Shown here: one piece after another, positions 51,128-59,045 of the stretch
Layout of the letters: every line of letters begins with the position of its first letter
Numbering within the stretch: the stretch's first letter is position 1
DNA from: Bryobacterales bacterium KBS 96
GTDB taxonomy: Bacteria > Acidobacteriota > Terriglobia > Bryobacterales > Bryobacteraceae
Direction of reading: 5' to 3'
Assembly (NCBI GenBank): GCA_000381625.1
Contig: KB906767.1
Span: forward strand, 1,466,629 to 1,530,628
DNA: 64,000 nt
Notes under the pieces: model-generated
What the model saw: the letters and a program-made list of their open reading frames with translations, nothing else
Databases searched by the model: none
Told to the model about the DNA's origin: nothing
Made by a program: the position numbers and the translations under genes

Positions 51128-52219
51128 TTGGATTCCAACGATTCCTCGAAGTACGTCATCCCCATGGTGTCGAAAGCCCTGGATGTGCTGGAGCTATTCT
51201 CCACACATCGTGAGGAATTGACACTAGAACAGATCATCTGCCGGACGCGCGTGCCGCATGCAAGCGCATTCCGAATTGTGCAAACGCTAGTGCGGCGCGG
51301 CTATTTAACGAGGATCGAGCCCGACAAACGGTACCGGCTTAGCTGGAATCGTAAGAAACTGCGCGTCGGGTATGCCGGATTGTCGAGCGAGATTCCCTTC
51401 TCCGTTGCGGTCGGCCTGAGTCTGCGGCGCGCCGCTGAAGAGGCGGGCTGCGAACTGGTCGTCTCCGATAACGAAGGCGATCCTCATACCGCGATCCGGA
51501 ATGCCCGCGAGATGGTCGGCAAGGACATCGATTTCGCGATCGAGTTTCAGCGGTACGAAAAAGTGGCGCCGGTCCTTGCCAACATTTTCGGAGAGGCGCG
51601 CATAAAGACAATAGCGATTCATATTCCGCAACCGGGCGCAATCTTTTTCGGAGTCGATAACTATAAGGCGGGGCTGGCGGCCGGCGAAACGCTGGGGCGT
51701 CATGCGGCCTCTCATTGGAATTCCCAAGTCGATGCAGTCGTCCTGCTCGATGTCCCGCAAGGGGGGCAGGCCTTGCACTCGCGGATGCTAGGCGTGCTCC
51801 ATGGCATTGAACAGTTTCTGGGCGCCATACCACCCGGCCAGCAACACTGGCTCGATGGCGGCGGCCGCTTCGAAGCGTCCCGCCAGGCAACGGTCAACTT
51901 CCTGCGCCGCAACCCTAAGGCAACGCATGTTTTGGTATCCGCCGTTTCGGACCACAGCGCGCTAGGCGCCGCCGCGGCCCTAAAGGCAAGCAGGATCTGT
52001 AAAACCGCGGCTATTGTAGGACATGATGGCGATCAGGAGGCGTTGCGCGAAATTAGCGAGCCGGATTCTCCGTATCTTGCAACCATCGGTTTCTTCGCGG
52101 ATCGCTACGGACGGGAGTTGATCGATTTGATGACCCGCATTCACCGTGGAGAATCGGTCAGCCCGGCGCACTACGTCAACTTCGAAGTGATCGATCGGGT
52201 CAAATTGCAGCGCCGTTGA
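51128..52219 (+). CDS. Regulator combining IclR-type helix-turn-helix with a periplasmic-binding-protein sugar domain
   Basis: 363 residues from TTG 51128, chosen because GGGAGG lies six bases upstream and because reading from 51065 would translate the terminator. Residues 10-75 are an IclR-like winged helix: MVSKALDVLELFSTHREELT and RTRVPHASAFRIVQTLVRRG followed by YLTRIEP. From about residue 85 the protein is a Peripla_BP_4/LacI-type ligand domain (RVGYAGLSSEIPFSVAVGLS, GKDIDFAIEFQRYEKVAPV, DNYKAGLAAGETLGRHA, AIVGHDGDQEALREI). IclR proteins normally carry a GAF-like domain, so the combination is unusual. It probably senses a sugar-like ligand and controls the adjacent TonB receptor gene. 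Confidence 0.85.
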   Translation: MDSNDSSKYVIPMVSKALDVLELFSTHREELTLEQIICRTRVPHASAFRIVQTLVRRGYLTRIEPDKRYRLSWNRKKLRVGYAGLSSEIPFSVAVGLSLRRAAEEAGCELVVSDNEGDPHTAIRNAREMVGKDIDFAIEFQRYEKVAPVLANIFGEARIKTIAIHIPQPGAIFFGVDNYKAGLAAGETLGRHAASHWNSQVDAVVLLDVPQGGQALHSRMLGVLHGIEQFLGAIPPGQQHWLDGGGRFEASRQATVNFLRRNPKATHVLVSAVSDHSALGAAAALKASRICKTAAIVGHDGDQEALREISEPDSPYLATIGFFADRYGRELIDLMTRIHRGESVSPAHYVNFEVIDRVKLQRR

Positions 52220-52282
52220 TTTGAAAGTACGCGGCGGCAAAAACGCTAGGTAACGGCGCGCCCTTCTGGTAATCTAGGCTCA

Positions 52283-52447
52283 AGCGTTTCTTGCGAGAGT
52301 TGCTGTCCCGGTTTCCCTAAAATTGATCCGATACTCAATTTACTGGGGTCCGACTCGGTCTAAGCGCCGGTGAGCAGGCTCCGGCATCGAAAGATGTAAA
52401 AAGGAGAAGCCTAAAGGCGTCCGGGGGACTCCGCCCCTTGTCCTCTT
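52283..52447 (+). ncRNA. ssrS: 6S RNA candidate
   Basis: The gene-free stretch upstream of the TIGR00282 gene has features of 6S RNA. GGTGAGCAGGCTCCGGCATC resembles the conserved apical strand. GGAGAAGCCTAAAGGCGTC matches the GAGAAGCCT-x-AAA signature. GAGAG/CTCTT and GTCCCGG/CCGGGGGAC can form the closing stems around an open central bubble. An extended -10 (TGGTAATCT, 52267-52275) lies just before the proposed 5' end. 6S RNA near TIGR00282 genes is a context I recall from several phyla. Boundaries are approximate. Confidence 0.6.
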
Positions 52448-52511
52448 GGGGTCAATAAAGGAGATCGGGCCGGCTACTCTCGCTGGATTCGCGTCCACTC
52501 GCCCGTATCCG

Positions 52512-53291
52512 ATGAACATTCTATTCATCGGCGACATCTTCGCCTCAGCCGGACGCAGCATTGTCGCCGAACATCTTCCAGATCTCCTCAGCGAGCACAA
52601 GATCGATCTCGCCATCGCCAACGCGGAAAATAGCGCCGGAGGGTTCGGCATCACCCCGCTAATAGCGGAAGAGTTACTGGCGCTTGGCCTTCATGTACTA
52701 ACGGGCGGCAATCACAGCTTCGATAAAAGGGAGATCTACGATCACTTCTCCCGCCAGCCCCGATTGCTTCGTCCCGCAAACTATCCCGACGGCCTGCCGG
52801 GCAGCGGAATCTTTACGGGAGAAACCGCGGCGGGCGTCCCTTACGCGGTAGTCAATCTGCAGGGGCGCGCGATGATGGCGAACATCGACTGTCCGTTTCG
52901 AAAAGCGGATGCTATTCTTAGTTCGCTCGATCCTACGATCAAGGTGCGCTTCGTTGACTTCCATGCCGAACTGACCAGCGAGAAAATGGCGATGGGCTGG
53001 CACCTGGATGGGCGGGTCAGCGCGATGCTGGGTACACACACCCACATTCCAACGGCGGATACGCGCATCCTGGCGGGCGGCATGGCCTATCAGACTGATG
53101 CGGGCATGACTGGTCCGTACGAGTCTGTGATTGGCGTCGATAAAGATATTATTCTGCGCCGCTTTCTCACCGGACTTCCTGCGCGCATGGAAGCATCAAA
53201 GACTGGCGTGGAACTCCACGGCGCCGTAGTTGAGGTAGATGAGCAAACCGGCCGAGCCACGCGGATCCGGCGCATTTGCGCCGTGCGGTGA
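52512..53291 (+). CDS. TIGR00282/YmdB-family metallophosphoesterase
   Basis: 259 residues from ATG 52512. The family motifs are complete: MNILFIGDIFASAGR, IANAENSAGGFGI, VLTGGNHSFDKREI, RFVDFHAELTSEKMAMGWHL, GRVSAMLGTHTHIPTADTRI and GMAYQTDAGMTGPYESVIG. These Asp, Asn, Glu and His residues bind two metals. The Bacillus homologue YmdB hydrolyses 2',3'-cyclic nucleotides and affects RNA turnover. It follows a 6S RNA candidate. Confidence 0.93.
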   Translation: MNILFIGDIFASAGRSIVAEHLPDLLSEHKIDLAIANAENSAGGFGITPLIAEELLALGLHVLTGGNHSFDKREIYDHFSRQPRLLRPANYPDGLPGSGIFTGETAAGVPYAVVNLQGRAMMANIDCPFRKADAILSSLDPTIKVRFVDFHAELTSEKMAMGWHLDGRVSAMLGTHTHIPTADTRILAGGMAYQTDAGMTGPYESVIGVDKDIILRRFLTGLPARMEASKTGVELHGAVVEVDEQTGRATRIRRICAVR

Positions 53292-53392
53292 AAACGAGTA
53301 CTCATGGGCGTGCGGCACAAGGCGATAGGGACGTCCGCTCTTTCACCGTCGCGGTTCGGTGCTAGCCAGGATACGCGGTTCGGTGTTGCACC

Positions 53393-54190
53393 ATGTATTC
53401 TCTGGAACTGACCTGTAAACCCGAGGATTCCGACTTAATTGTCGCCGATCTATGGGAAGCGGGAACGGCCGGCATTCGCGAAGAGCCGGCCGGCGAATTC
53501 GTGCACCTAATTGCAGGCTTCCCCTCGAACGCCTTGCGGCAGCAATTGCTAGGCCGATTCGCTGCGTACACGCCGGCATGGCGAATTGAGCACGACACCG
53601 ATTGGGTTCAGTACACACGCGACGCGTGGCCAGGGCGCCTTGCAGGAAAGCGCTTCTTCCTCTGCCCGGTGTGGCGCGACGAACCGGCTCCTGCCGGCCG
53701 CATCCGGCTACTCCATAATCCCGGGCTTGCCTGCGGCACGGGCGAGCACGCTTGTACGCGCTTGGCTCTTGAAGCACTGGAGAGCACCGTATTCCCAGGA
53801 TGCCGCGTCGCGGATATCGGGACCGGGTCCGGCATGCTCGCGATTGCCGCACGGCAATTGGGCGCCAGTTCCGTTATCGCCGCAGATCCCAATGAAAGCG
53901 TGCTCGCGGCGGCTCGCGAGAACTTCAATCTGAATGGTCTGCAGGCGCTCCTCGCGGCGGGTTCGGCATCCGCCATTCGAACCGCCTGGGCGGATGTAAC
54001 GGTCGCAAACATCAGCGGAACCGTGCTGCTGGCAATTCTCGAAGACTTGCAACGACTCACGAAGCGCAATGGCCGGCTGATCCTGACTGGTTTTACCGAA
54101 GACGAACTACCGGTCTTTACCGAGTTGTTTCCGTCAAGCCGCGTTCTCGTCGAAGGAGAATGGCGCTGCATTGAAACCGGGTGCGAGTAA
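53393..54190 (+). CDS. prmA: Ribosomal protein L11 methyltransferase-like protein
   Basis: 265 residues. The N-terminal ferredoxin-like substrate domain starts MYSLELTCKPEDSDLIVADL. The methylase domain has the PrmA block NPGLACGTGEHACTRLALEA (normally A-F-G-T-G-x-H-x-T-T), motif I VADIGTGSGMLAIAARQLGA, and motif IV VTVANISGTVLLAI in place of V-A-N-I-L. The small substitutions at A-F-G-T and N-I-L mean the exact substrate could differ, but order and length fit PrmA. Confidence 0.85.
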   Translation: MYSLELTCKPEDSDLIVADLWEAGTAGIREEPAGEFVHLIAGFPSNALRQQLLGRFAAYTPAWRIEHDTDWVQYTRDAWPGRLAGKRFFLCPVWRDEPAPAGRIRLLHNPGLACGTGEHACTRLALEALESTVFPGCRVADIGTGSGMLAIAARQLGASSVIAADPNESVLAAARENFNLNGLQALLAAGSASAIRTAWADVTVANISGTVLLAILEDLQRLTKRNGRLILTGFTEDELPVFTELFPSSRVLVEGEWRCIETGCE

Positions 54191-54246
54191 CTGAAACACG
54201 ATCACTCCCGCATACATCCCACTCTCCAAGGGATACAACTGAAGCA

Positions 54247-55290
54247 ATGACCCGCCGCGATTGTGCGTTGACGTTAGCCGCGCTCCTCGGGGGTCGCTCG
54301 TTGCTGGCCCGGCAGCAGCCGGATCAGAATCAGAGCGGTCCAGGACCGGGAGAGGATTCTTCGCCTGTTATTCGCGTCAATGTCGATCTGGTCAACATTC
54401 TGTTTACCGTCCATAAAAAGCACGGCGGCGAGCTGGTCCCTAATCTGACTAAAGATGATTTCACGGTCTTTGAAGACGGCAAACAGCAGACAATCGAGCG
54501 CTTCAGCCGCGACACTGACTTGCCATTAACTCTCGGTCTGCTGGTCGACGTCAGCGCCAGCCAAATGAATCTGATTGAGATTGAGCGTGACGCGGCATCT
54601 GCTTTCTTCGGCAGCGTCATTCGTCCCAAGGACGAAGCGTTCCTGATCACGTTCGGCAAGGACACGGAACTGCTTCAGGACTACACCAGTTCGCCCCACC
54701 TCCTTCGAGCGGCTCTAGGACAGATGCGAGGCGACGAGGTTGGAGGGCCGATGATGGGCCGGAGTCCTCTGCCCAACACGAATCCCGGGCCAATTCCGAC
54801 ATCCGGCAACCCCAAAGGCACGCTGCTATACGACGCCATCTATCTGGCCGCCAATGAAAAGCTGAAATCCGAAGTGGGACGCAAAGCAGTCGTGCTGATC
54901 ACGGATGGCGAAGACCAGGGAAGTTACTATTCACGCAACCAGGCAACGGAAAGCGCACAGCGCGCGAACGCAATCATCTACAGCATCTATTACGTTGATC
55001 CGTGGTTCTATCGCCAATATGGCGGTTTCGGCGGCGGCGATGAGTCCGGCCTCCGAAAGATGTCCGATGAAACAGGCGGCCGCGTGTTCACCGTCAAAAA
55101 GAATCACACGCTACAGGAAGTCTTCAAAGAGATTCAGGATGAAATGCGCAGCCAATATTCTATTGGCTACCGATCGACAAAGCCCGAGCGCGACGGCAGC
55201 TATCGAAAAATCGAGATCAAAACCGCCGACAAAGACGACGTAGTGCAGGCGCGAAAGGGCTATTACGCTACTCCGAACGATGCGGGGTAA
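54247..55290 (+). CDS. VWFA-related acidobacterial protein, exported
   Basis: 347 residues from ATG 54247. The N-terminus TRRDCALTLAALLGGRSLLA has a twin-Arg signal-like stretch. The body matches the VWFA-related acidobacterial domain (TIGR03436): VNVDLVNILFTVHKKHGGEL, LTKDDFTVFEDGKQQTIERF, the MIDAS-like LGLLVDVSASQMNLI (D-x-S-x-S) and ALFLITFGKD-like segment, then KAVVLITDGEDQGS. The tail SQYSIGYRSTKPERDGSYRK is typical. The family is almost restricted to Acidobacteriota; its role is not known. Its 3' end overlaps the convergent rfbD gene by 23 bases. Confidence 0.93.
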   Translation: MTRRDCALTLAALLGGRSLLARQQPDQNQSGPGPGEDSSPVIRVNVDLVNILFTVHKKHGGELVPNLTKDDFTVFEDGKQQTIERFSRDTDLPLTLGLLVDVSASQMNLIEIERDAASAFFGSVIRPKDEAFLITFGKDTELLQDYTSSPHLLRAALGQMRGDEVGGPMMGRSPLPNTNPGPIPTSGNPKGTLLYDAIYLAANEKLKSEVGRKAVVLITDGEDQGSYYSRNQATESAQRANAIIYSIYYVDPWFYRQYGGFGGGDESGLRKMSDETGGRVFTVKKNHTLQEVFKEIQDEMRSQYSIGYRSTKPERDGSYRKIEIKTADKDDVVQARKGYYATPNDAG

Positions 55291-56155
55291 CGCTCTTCCG
55301 AGCCGCCAGATACATGGCGACGGCTTCGCGCAGAGGCGGCATGGGAGTTACGCCATGGCTCTCCATTTTGCTGTTCGATAGAGCCGAGAATCTCGGCCGG
55401 CGCGCGGCGGTCCGGTACTCGCGTTCATTGGTGGGCTTTAACTCGGGATTCACGCCGGCAAGTTCGAAAATCAAGCGCGCATATTCGTGCCAAGAGATCG
55501 GCTGACCTCCGCCGATATGGAATACGCCGGTGCAGTTTTTTTCGAGTAGCTCCGCGGTTCGCTCGGCGAGCAACGGAGCGTAGGTAGGCGATGCGACGTG
55601 ATCTTCAACGACGCGAATGGGTGAGCCGTTGCCAGCCAGGCGCAGCATCAACTCAACAAAATTCCCACGCGGCGTAAACAGTCCGCCGGGTCCGAACACG
55701 CCCGACGTGCGAATGATGAGCGGTTTATCCAGGTAGGCCTGCGCGTATAGCTCGCCACTGAGTTTCGACACGGCATAGGCGCCGAGCGGATGCGTCGGAT
55801 CGGTTTCCACATAGGGCGATCCCTTCGTCCCGTCGAAAACGTAATCGGTGGAGAACTGGACCAGTTGCGCGTCGGCCTGACGGCACGCCATGGCCAAGTT
55901 GCGGACCGCCAGCGCATTCGCCTGAAAGGCCGCCAGCGGCTCTTTTTCCGCCACGTCCACCTGGTTATAAGCCGCCGAATTAATCACCAGCGCGGGATCG
56001 GCTTTGGCGATGGCGGTTTCAACGAGGCATGCATCGGCGATGTCGAGCGACTGACGGTCGAAGCGAACAACCTCCCATCCCCGATGTCCAAACTCGCGGC
56101 ATAGTTCAACTCCAAGTTGCCCACCGCTTCCAAAAATCGCTACTCGGCTTTTCAT
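55268..56155 (-). CDS. rfbD: dTDP-4-dehydrorhamnose reductase
   Basis: 295 residues of the extended short-chain dehydrogenase family. AIFGSGGQLGVELCREF is the nucleotide-binding loop. VINSAAYNQVDVAEKEPLAA and FSTDYVFDGTKGSPYVETDP are RfbD hallmarks, and YAVSKLSGE supplies the catalytic Tyr-x-x-x-Lys. It makes dTDP-L-rhamnose for surface polysaccharides. The partner genes rfbA, rfbB and rfbC are not in the window. Confidence 0.93.
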   Translation of the reverse strand: MKSRVAIFGSGGQLGVELCREFGHRGWEVVRFDRQSLDIADACLVETAIAKADPALVINSAAYNQVDVAEKEPLAAFQANALAVRNLAMACRQADAQLVQFSTDYVFDGTKGSPYVETDPTHPLGAYAVSKLSGELYAQAYLDKPLIIRTSGVFGPGGLFTPRGNFVELMLRLAGNGSPIRVVEDHVASPTYAPLLAERTAELLEKNCTGVFHIGGGQPISWHEYARLIFELAGVNPELKPTNEREYRTAARRPRFSALSNSKMESHGVTPMPPLREAVAMYLAARKSVTPHRSE

Positions 56156-56189
56156 CCTTTTGCAGGATATCGAACTGCCGAAGAGAGCG

Positions 56190-56783
56190 CTATTTGAATG
56201 ATGAGCGATTCAAAAGAATCGGTTCGACCGACGCCGAAAGTTTGTTCCCGGCAGGCAAAACCCAAAGATAGACTTTTTCGCCGTCAACTTCCTCGACCCT
56301 GTTCGGCTGCCAGTTGCCCATCCCGAAGCCATGTGTCACAATCCGCGCTCCCGGCTTGAGTTCATGCATCAGTTTCGGCCGCAGCTTCACGTTGACATCG
56401 GACAGCATATACAGCGCGACGATAGTGGCCTGACGAACATCGGATTCGAACACGTCGCCAATGTGGAAATTTACAAGATTTGCGACGTGCTCGCGTTTCG
56501 CATTTTGATTCGCCTCATCGATGCGCTGAGGATTGATGTCGATGCCGACGCCGCGCGCGCCGTACTCCTTGGCCGCGGCAATCACGATGCGGCCATCGCC
56601 ACAGCCCAGATCGTAGACAATATCGCTCTTCCTCGCGTCCGCGAGTTTCAGCATTGCGTTCACGATATCGGATGGAGTGGCTACGTATGGCGTTCGGATC
56701 TGAACCTCTTGCGATCGTGCGAGCGGGATGCTGGAGCAAAAGAGCGAGAAGAGAATCAAATGGATGAAATTCAATCGAGACAT
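56190..56783 (-). CDS. Exported SAM-dependent methyltransferase-like protein
   Basis: 197 residues. A signal peptide (MSRLNFIHLILFSLFCSSIP) is followed by a complete class I methyltransferase fold: IVYDLGCGDGRIVIAAAKEY is motif I, GVGIDINPQRIDEANQNAKR carries the acidic motif II, and HIGDVFESDVRQATIVALYM follows. Intact SAM motifs behind a secretion signal are odd because SAM is cytoplasmic. The domain resembles small DOT1/PrmA-like proteins. Either the hydrophobic N-terminus anchors it facing the cytoplasm, or it has another role. Confidence 0.8.
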   Translation of the reverse strand: MSRLNFIHLILFSLFCSSIPLARSQEVQIRTPYVATPSDIVNAMLKLADARKSDIVYDLGCGDGRIVIAAAKEYGARGVGIDINPQRIDEANQNAKREHVANLVNFHIGDVFESDVRQATIVALYMLSDVNVKLRPKLMHELKPGARIVTHGFGMGNWQPNRVEEVDGEKVYLWVLPAGNKLSASVEPILLNRSSFK

Positions 56784-56910
56784 ATTTTGGAAAACGAATG
56801 ACGCTCCTGTTAAGTTGACGACGACGGGACGACAGCGGCTCCACTGGCGAGACTACGAGCGAAAACGGCGGTTCCACGAACGGGACTTGGCGGTCGGCTA
56901 GCATAACAGA

Positions 56911-57531
56911 ATGAGAGTTCTTGCCGGCCTTCTCCTTGCCGCGTCGTTGCTGTTCGCGGCCAATACGCTCGAAGTATTTGGATACAAATGGAGCGTTCGC
57001 AATCCGTCCGATTGGAAAGTGGACAAGGAAGGCGGCGCGCAAGTGTTGCATCTCGTCACGCCCAGAGAACCGCTTCCTGGGCCCAGACGCCCGATCCAAT
57101 TTGCCATCGCCGAGACGAAGAATTACGGCGACGTGATGGTGGAAGCGGATGTACGGCCGCACGACCGCTCCTTGATGATTGTGTTCTGCTATCGCGATCC
57201 TGCGCATTTCAACTACGCTCACCTTTCGATCGACACCGGAGCCAAAGAATCGCACCATAACGGCATCTTTCATGTTTATGACGGTGAACGTGTACGTATC
57301 AGTTCCCCGGAAGGCCCCGCGGCGTTCCCGGCAAGCGGGCGTTGGTACCATGTCCAGCTAACGCACAGCGCGAAATCCGGAGCCGTTCAGGTGACCGTGG
57401 ACGGCCGGGCGATTCCGGCGCTGCATGCCGTGGACTTGAGCCTGACTTCAGGGAAAGTGGGGCTTGGGTCGTTCGACGAGACAGGAGATTTCAAGAACGT
57501 GCGGATTAGCGGCAGTTCGCCGGGCAAGTGA
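56911..57531 (+). CDS. Secreted LamG/3-keto-disaccharide-hydrolase-like protein
   Basis: 206 residues with a signal peptide (MRVLAGLLLAASLLFAAN). The mature domain is a concanavalin-like sandwich: YGDVMVEADVRPHDRSLMIV, FNYAHLSIDTGAKESHHNGI, ASGRWYHVQLTHSAKSGAVQ, VTVDGRAI and GKVGLGSFDETGDFKNVRI. The order W-Y-x-x-x-V, x-V-D-G, G-x-V-G-L, F-D-x-x-x-F-x-N-V is typical of the DUF1080/3-keto-disaccharide hydrolase fold. It probably binds or cleaves extracellular carbohydrate. Confidence 0.8.
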   Translation: MRVLAGLLLAASLLFAANTLEVFGYKWSVRNPSDWKVDKEGGAQVLHLVTPREPLPGPRRPIQFAIAETKNYGDVMVEADVRPHDRSLMIVFCYRDPAHFNYAHLSIDTGAKESHHNGIFHVYDGERVRISSPEGPAAFPASGRWYHVQLTHSAKSGAVQVTVDGRAIPALHAVDLSLTSGKVGLGSFDETGDFKNVRISGSSPGK

Positions 57532-57597
57532 GCGGCGTTGCTGCCCCTATATTGAAAGCAGATGCCCCGAACAATTACTTTATATGAGTAACACCAC

Positions 57598-58200
57598 ATG
57601 CGAGCTGCCATCCGCCATCTGAAGGCCGCGGACCCGATTCTTGCCGGCATCATCAACCGCGTCGGACCATATCGTTTACAACTGCGGGAGCCCACGTTTG
57701 AAACCCTGGTCCGATCCATCGTTTATCAGCAGGTTAGCGGGAAGGCGGCTGCGAGCATTCTCGCGAAAGTGCATCGGGCAGTCGGTAGTCGATTCACAGC
57801 CAATGCCGTGTTGCGGCTAACGCCCGAAGAATTGCGTGCGTGCGGCCTCTCCACACAAAAAACTGCTTACATTCGCGATCTGGCCGAGAAAGTTGCATCG
57901 CGAAAGCTGAATTTCCGGAGACTCGTCACTCTTACCGACGAAGAGGTAATTGAGCATCTGACGCAAGTGAAAGGTATCGGTGTGTGGACGGTGCAAATGT
58001 TTCTGATGTTTGCGCTGGAACGGCCAAATGTGTTTCCGCACGCCGACCTGGGTGTCCGCAACGCCATCCATCGCGCGTACAATCTGCCCGAGACGCCGAA
58101 ACTGGCGGATCTGCTACGGATCAGCGAACCCTGGCATCCGTATTGTTCGATTGCGACGTGGTATCTATGGCGGAGTTTGGACGGACCGGCGGGAATCTAG
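57598..58200 (+). CDS. DNA-3-methyladenine glycosylase II-like (AlkA/HhH-GPD) protein
   Basis: 200 residues with the HhH-GPD core: FETLVRSIVYQQVSGKAAAS, a hairpin LTQVKGIGVWTVQMFLMFAL, and the catalytic Asp150 in VFPHADLGVRNAIHRAY. It removes alkylated bases in base-excision repair. It lacks the AlkA N-terminal domain, as in the short fungal/bacterial Mag1-like group. It is convergent with the TtcA-like gene, with two bases between them. Confidence 0.93.
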   Translation: MRAAIRHLKAADPILAGIINRVGPYRLQLREPTFETLVRSIVYQQVSGKAAASILAKVHRAVGSRFTANAVLRLTPEELRACGLSTQKTAYIRDLAEKVASRKLNFRRLVTLTDEEVIEHLTQVKGIGVWTVQMFLMFALERPNVFPHADLGVRNAIHRAYNLPETPKLADLLRISEPWHPYCSIATWYLWRSLDGPAGI

Positions 58201-58202
58201 CC

Positions 58203-58997
58203 CTACGCTCCGAGTTGCACAAGCTCTGTGTCGGGAAAAAACCCGGTTTCTTCCGTTACGCCATCCAGATCGAGAAAGCGCGTATCGAGCAGGCGTCCGG
58301 TTTCGATTTTGCTCATTGCCGAAAGCAGCGTCTCTTTCAGATGAGGATGGTCGCGCTCTAATTCGGAAACGATGTCGCGCAGCGTACCGCGAACCGTTCC
58401 CGTTTTCTGCGAACAGCCGCACGGAATGACGGGCGCCCCGAGGCGTTCGGCAAAGGCCCGCGTCAGGTCTTCGGTCACGTACAGGAGAGGGCGGATCAGG
58501 CGGAAATCGCGTTTTCGCGAGTAGGCGATGGGCGGCAGAGCACTCAGGCGGCCGGTGAACATCGCGTTGCGCAGAAACGCTTCACAGAAATCGTCCGCGG
58601 TATGCCCAAACGCGATGACGTTCGCGCCAAGCTTACGCGCAATCTGATAGACCGCGCGGCGGCGAAACCGGCTGCACAGGTCGCATCCATGATCGGGCTG
58701 ATCTTCGAGCAACCGAAGCGACGGCCCATCCTGGACATACGTCCAATCCACGCCACGCTGTTCCAGATAGCCACGAAACGGATGAATCGGAGCAAGAAAC
58801 TTGCCCTGCTCCACCGTGAAGGCACATACGGAAAAATCGATTGGCGCCTTTTTCTGAAGGCGAATCAGCGCTTCCAGCAGCGTGACGGAATCTTTGCCGC
58901 CGGACAGGCCAACCGCCACGCGGTCGCCGTCGCGGATCATGCGATAGCGGCCGATCGCTTCGCCGGTTTTGCGCAGTATTGCTTTTTCGAGATCCAC
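58203..58997 (-). CDS. TtcA-like tRNA 2-thiolation ATPase (PP-loop)
   Basis: 264 residues. The PP-loop is VAVGLSGGKDSVTLL. CDLCSRFRRRAVYQIARKLG supplies the Cys-x-x-Cys pair of TtcA-like enzymes, which coordinate an iron-sulfur cluster with a further Cys in PVIPCGCSQKTGTVR. FGHTADDFCEAFLRN is the next conserved block. The group thiolates tRNA bases (2-thiocytidine 32 in TtcA); the exact base is inferred. Confidence 0.88.
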   Translation of the reverse strand: MDLEKAILRKTGEAIGRYRMIRDGDRVAVGLSGGKDSVTLLEALIRLQKKAPIDFSVCAFTVEQGKFLAPIHPFRGYLEQRGVDWTYVQDGPSLRLLEDQPDHGCDLCSRFRRRAVYQIARKLGANVIAFGHTADDFCEAFLRNAMFTGRLSALPPIAYSRKRDFRLIRPLLYVTEDLTRAFAERLGAPVIPCGCSQKTGTVRGTLRDIVSELERDHPHLKETLLSAMSKIETGRLLDTRFLDLDGVTEETGFFPDTELVQLGA

Positions 58998-59045
58998 TGT
59001 TAATAAGCATAACCGCCGCGCCGGGTCATCGCGGCGGACGGCCTC

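Noticed and set aside
56515-57351. A 278-codon minus-strand frame
   Set aside because: It is antisense to the secreted LamG-like gene and overlaps the methyltransferase gene in another frame; no domain.
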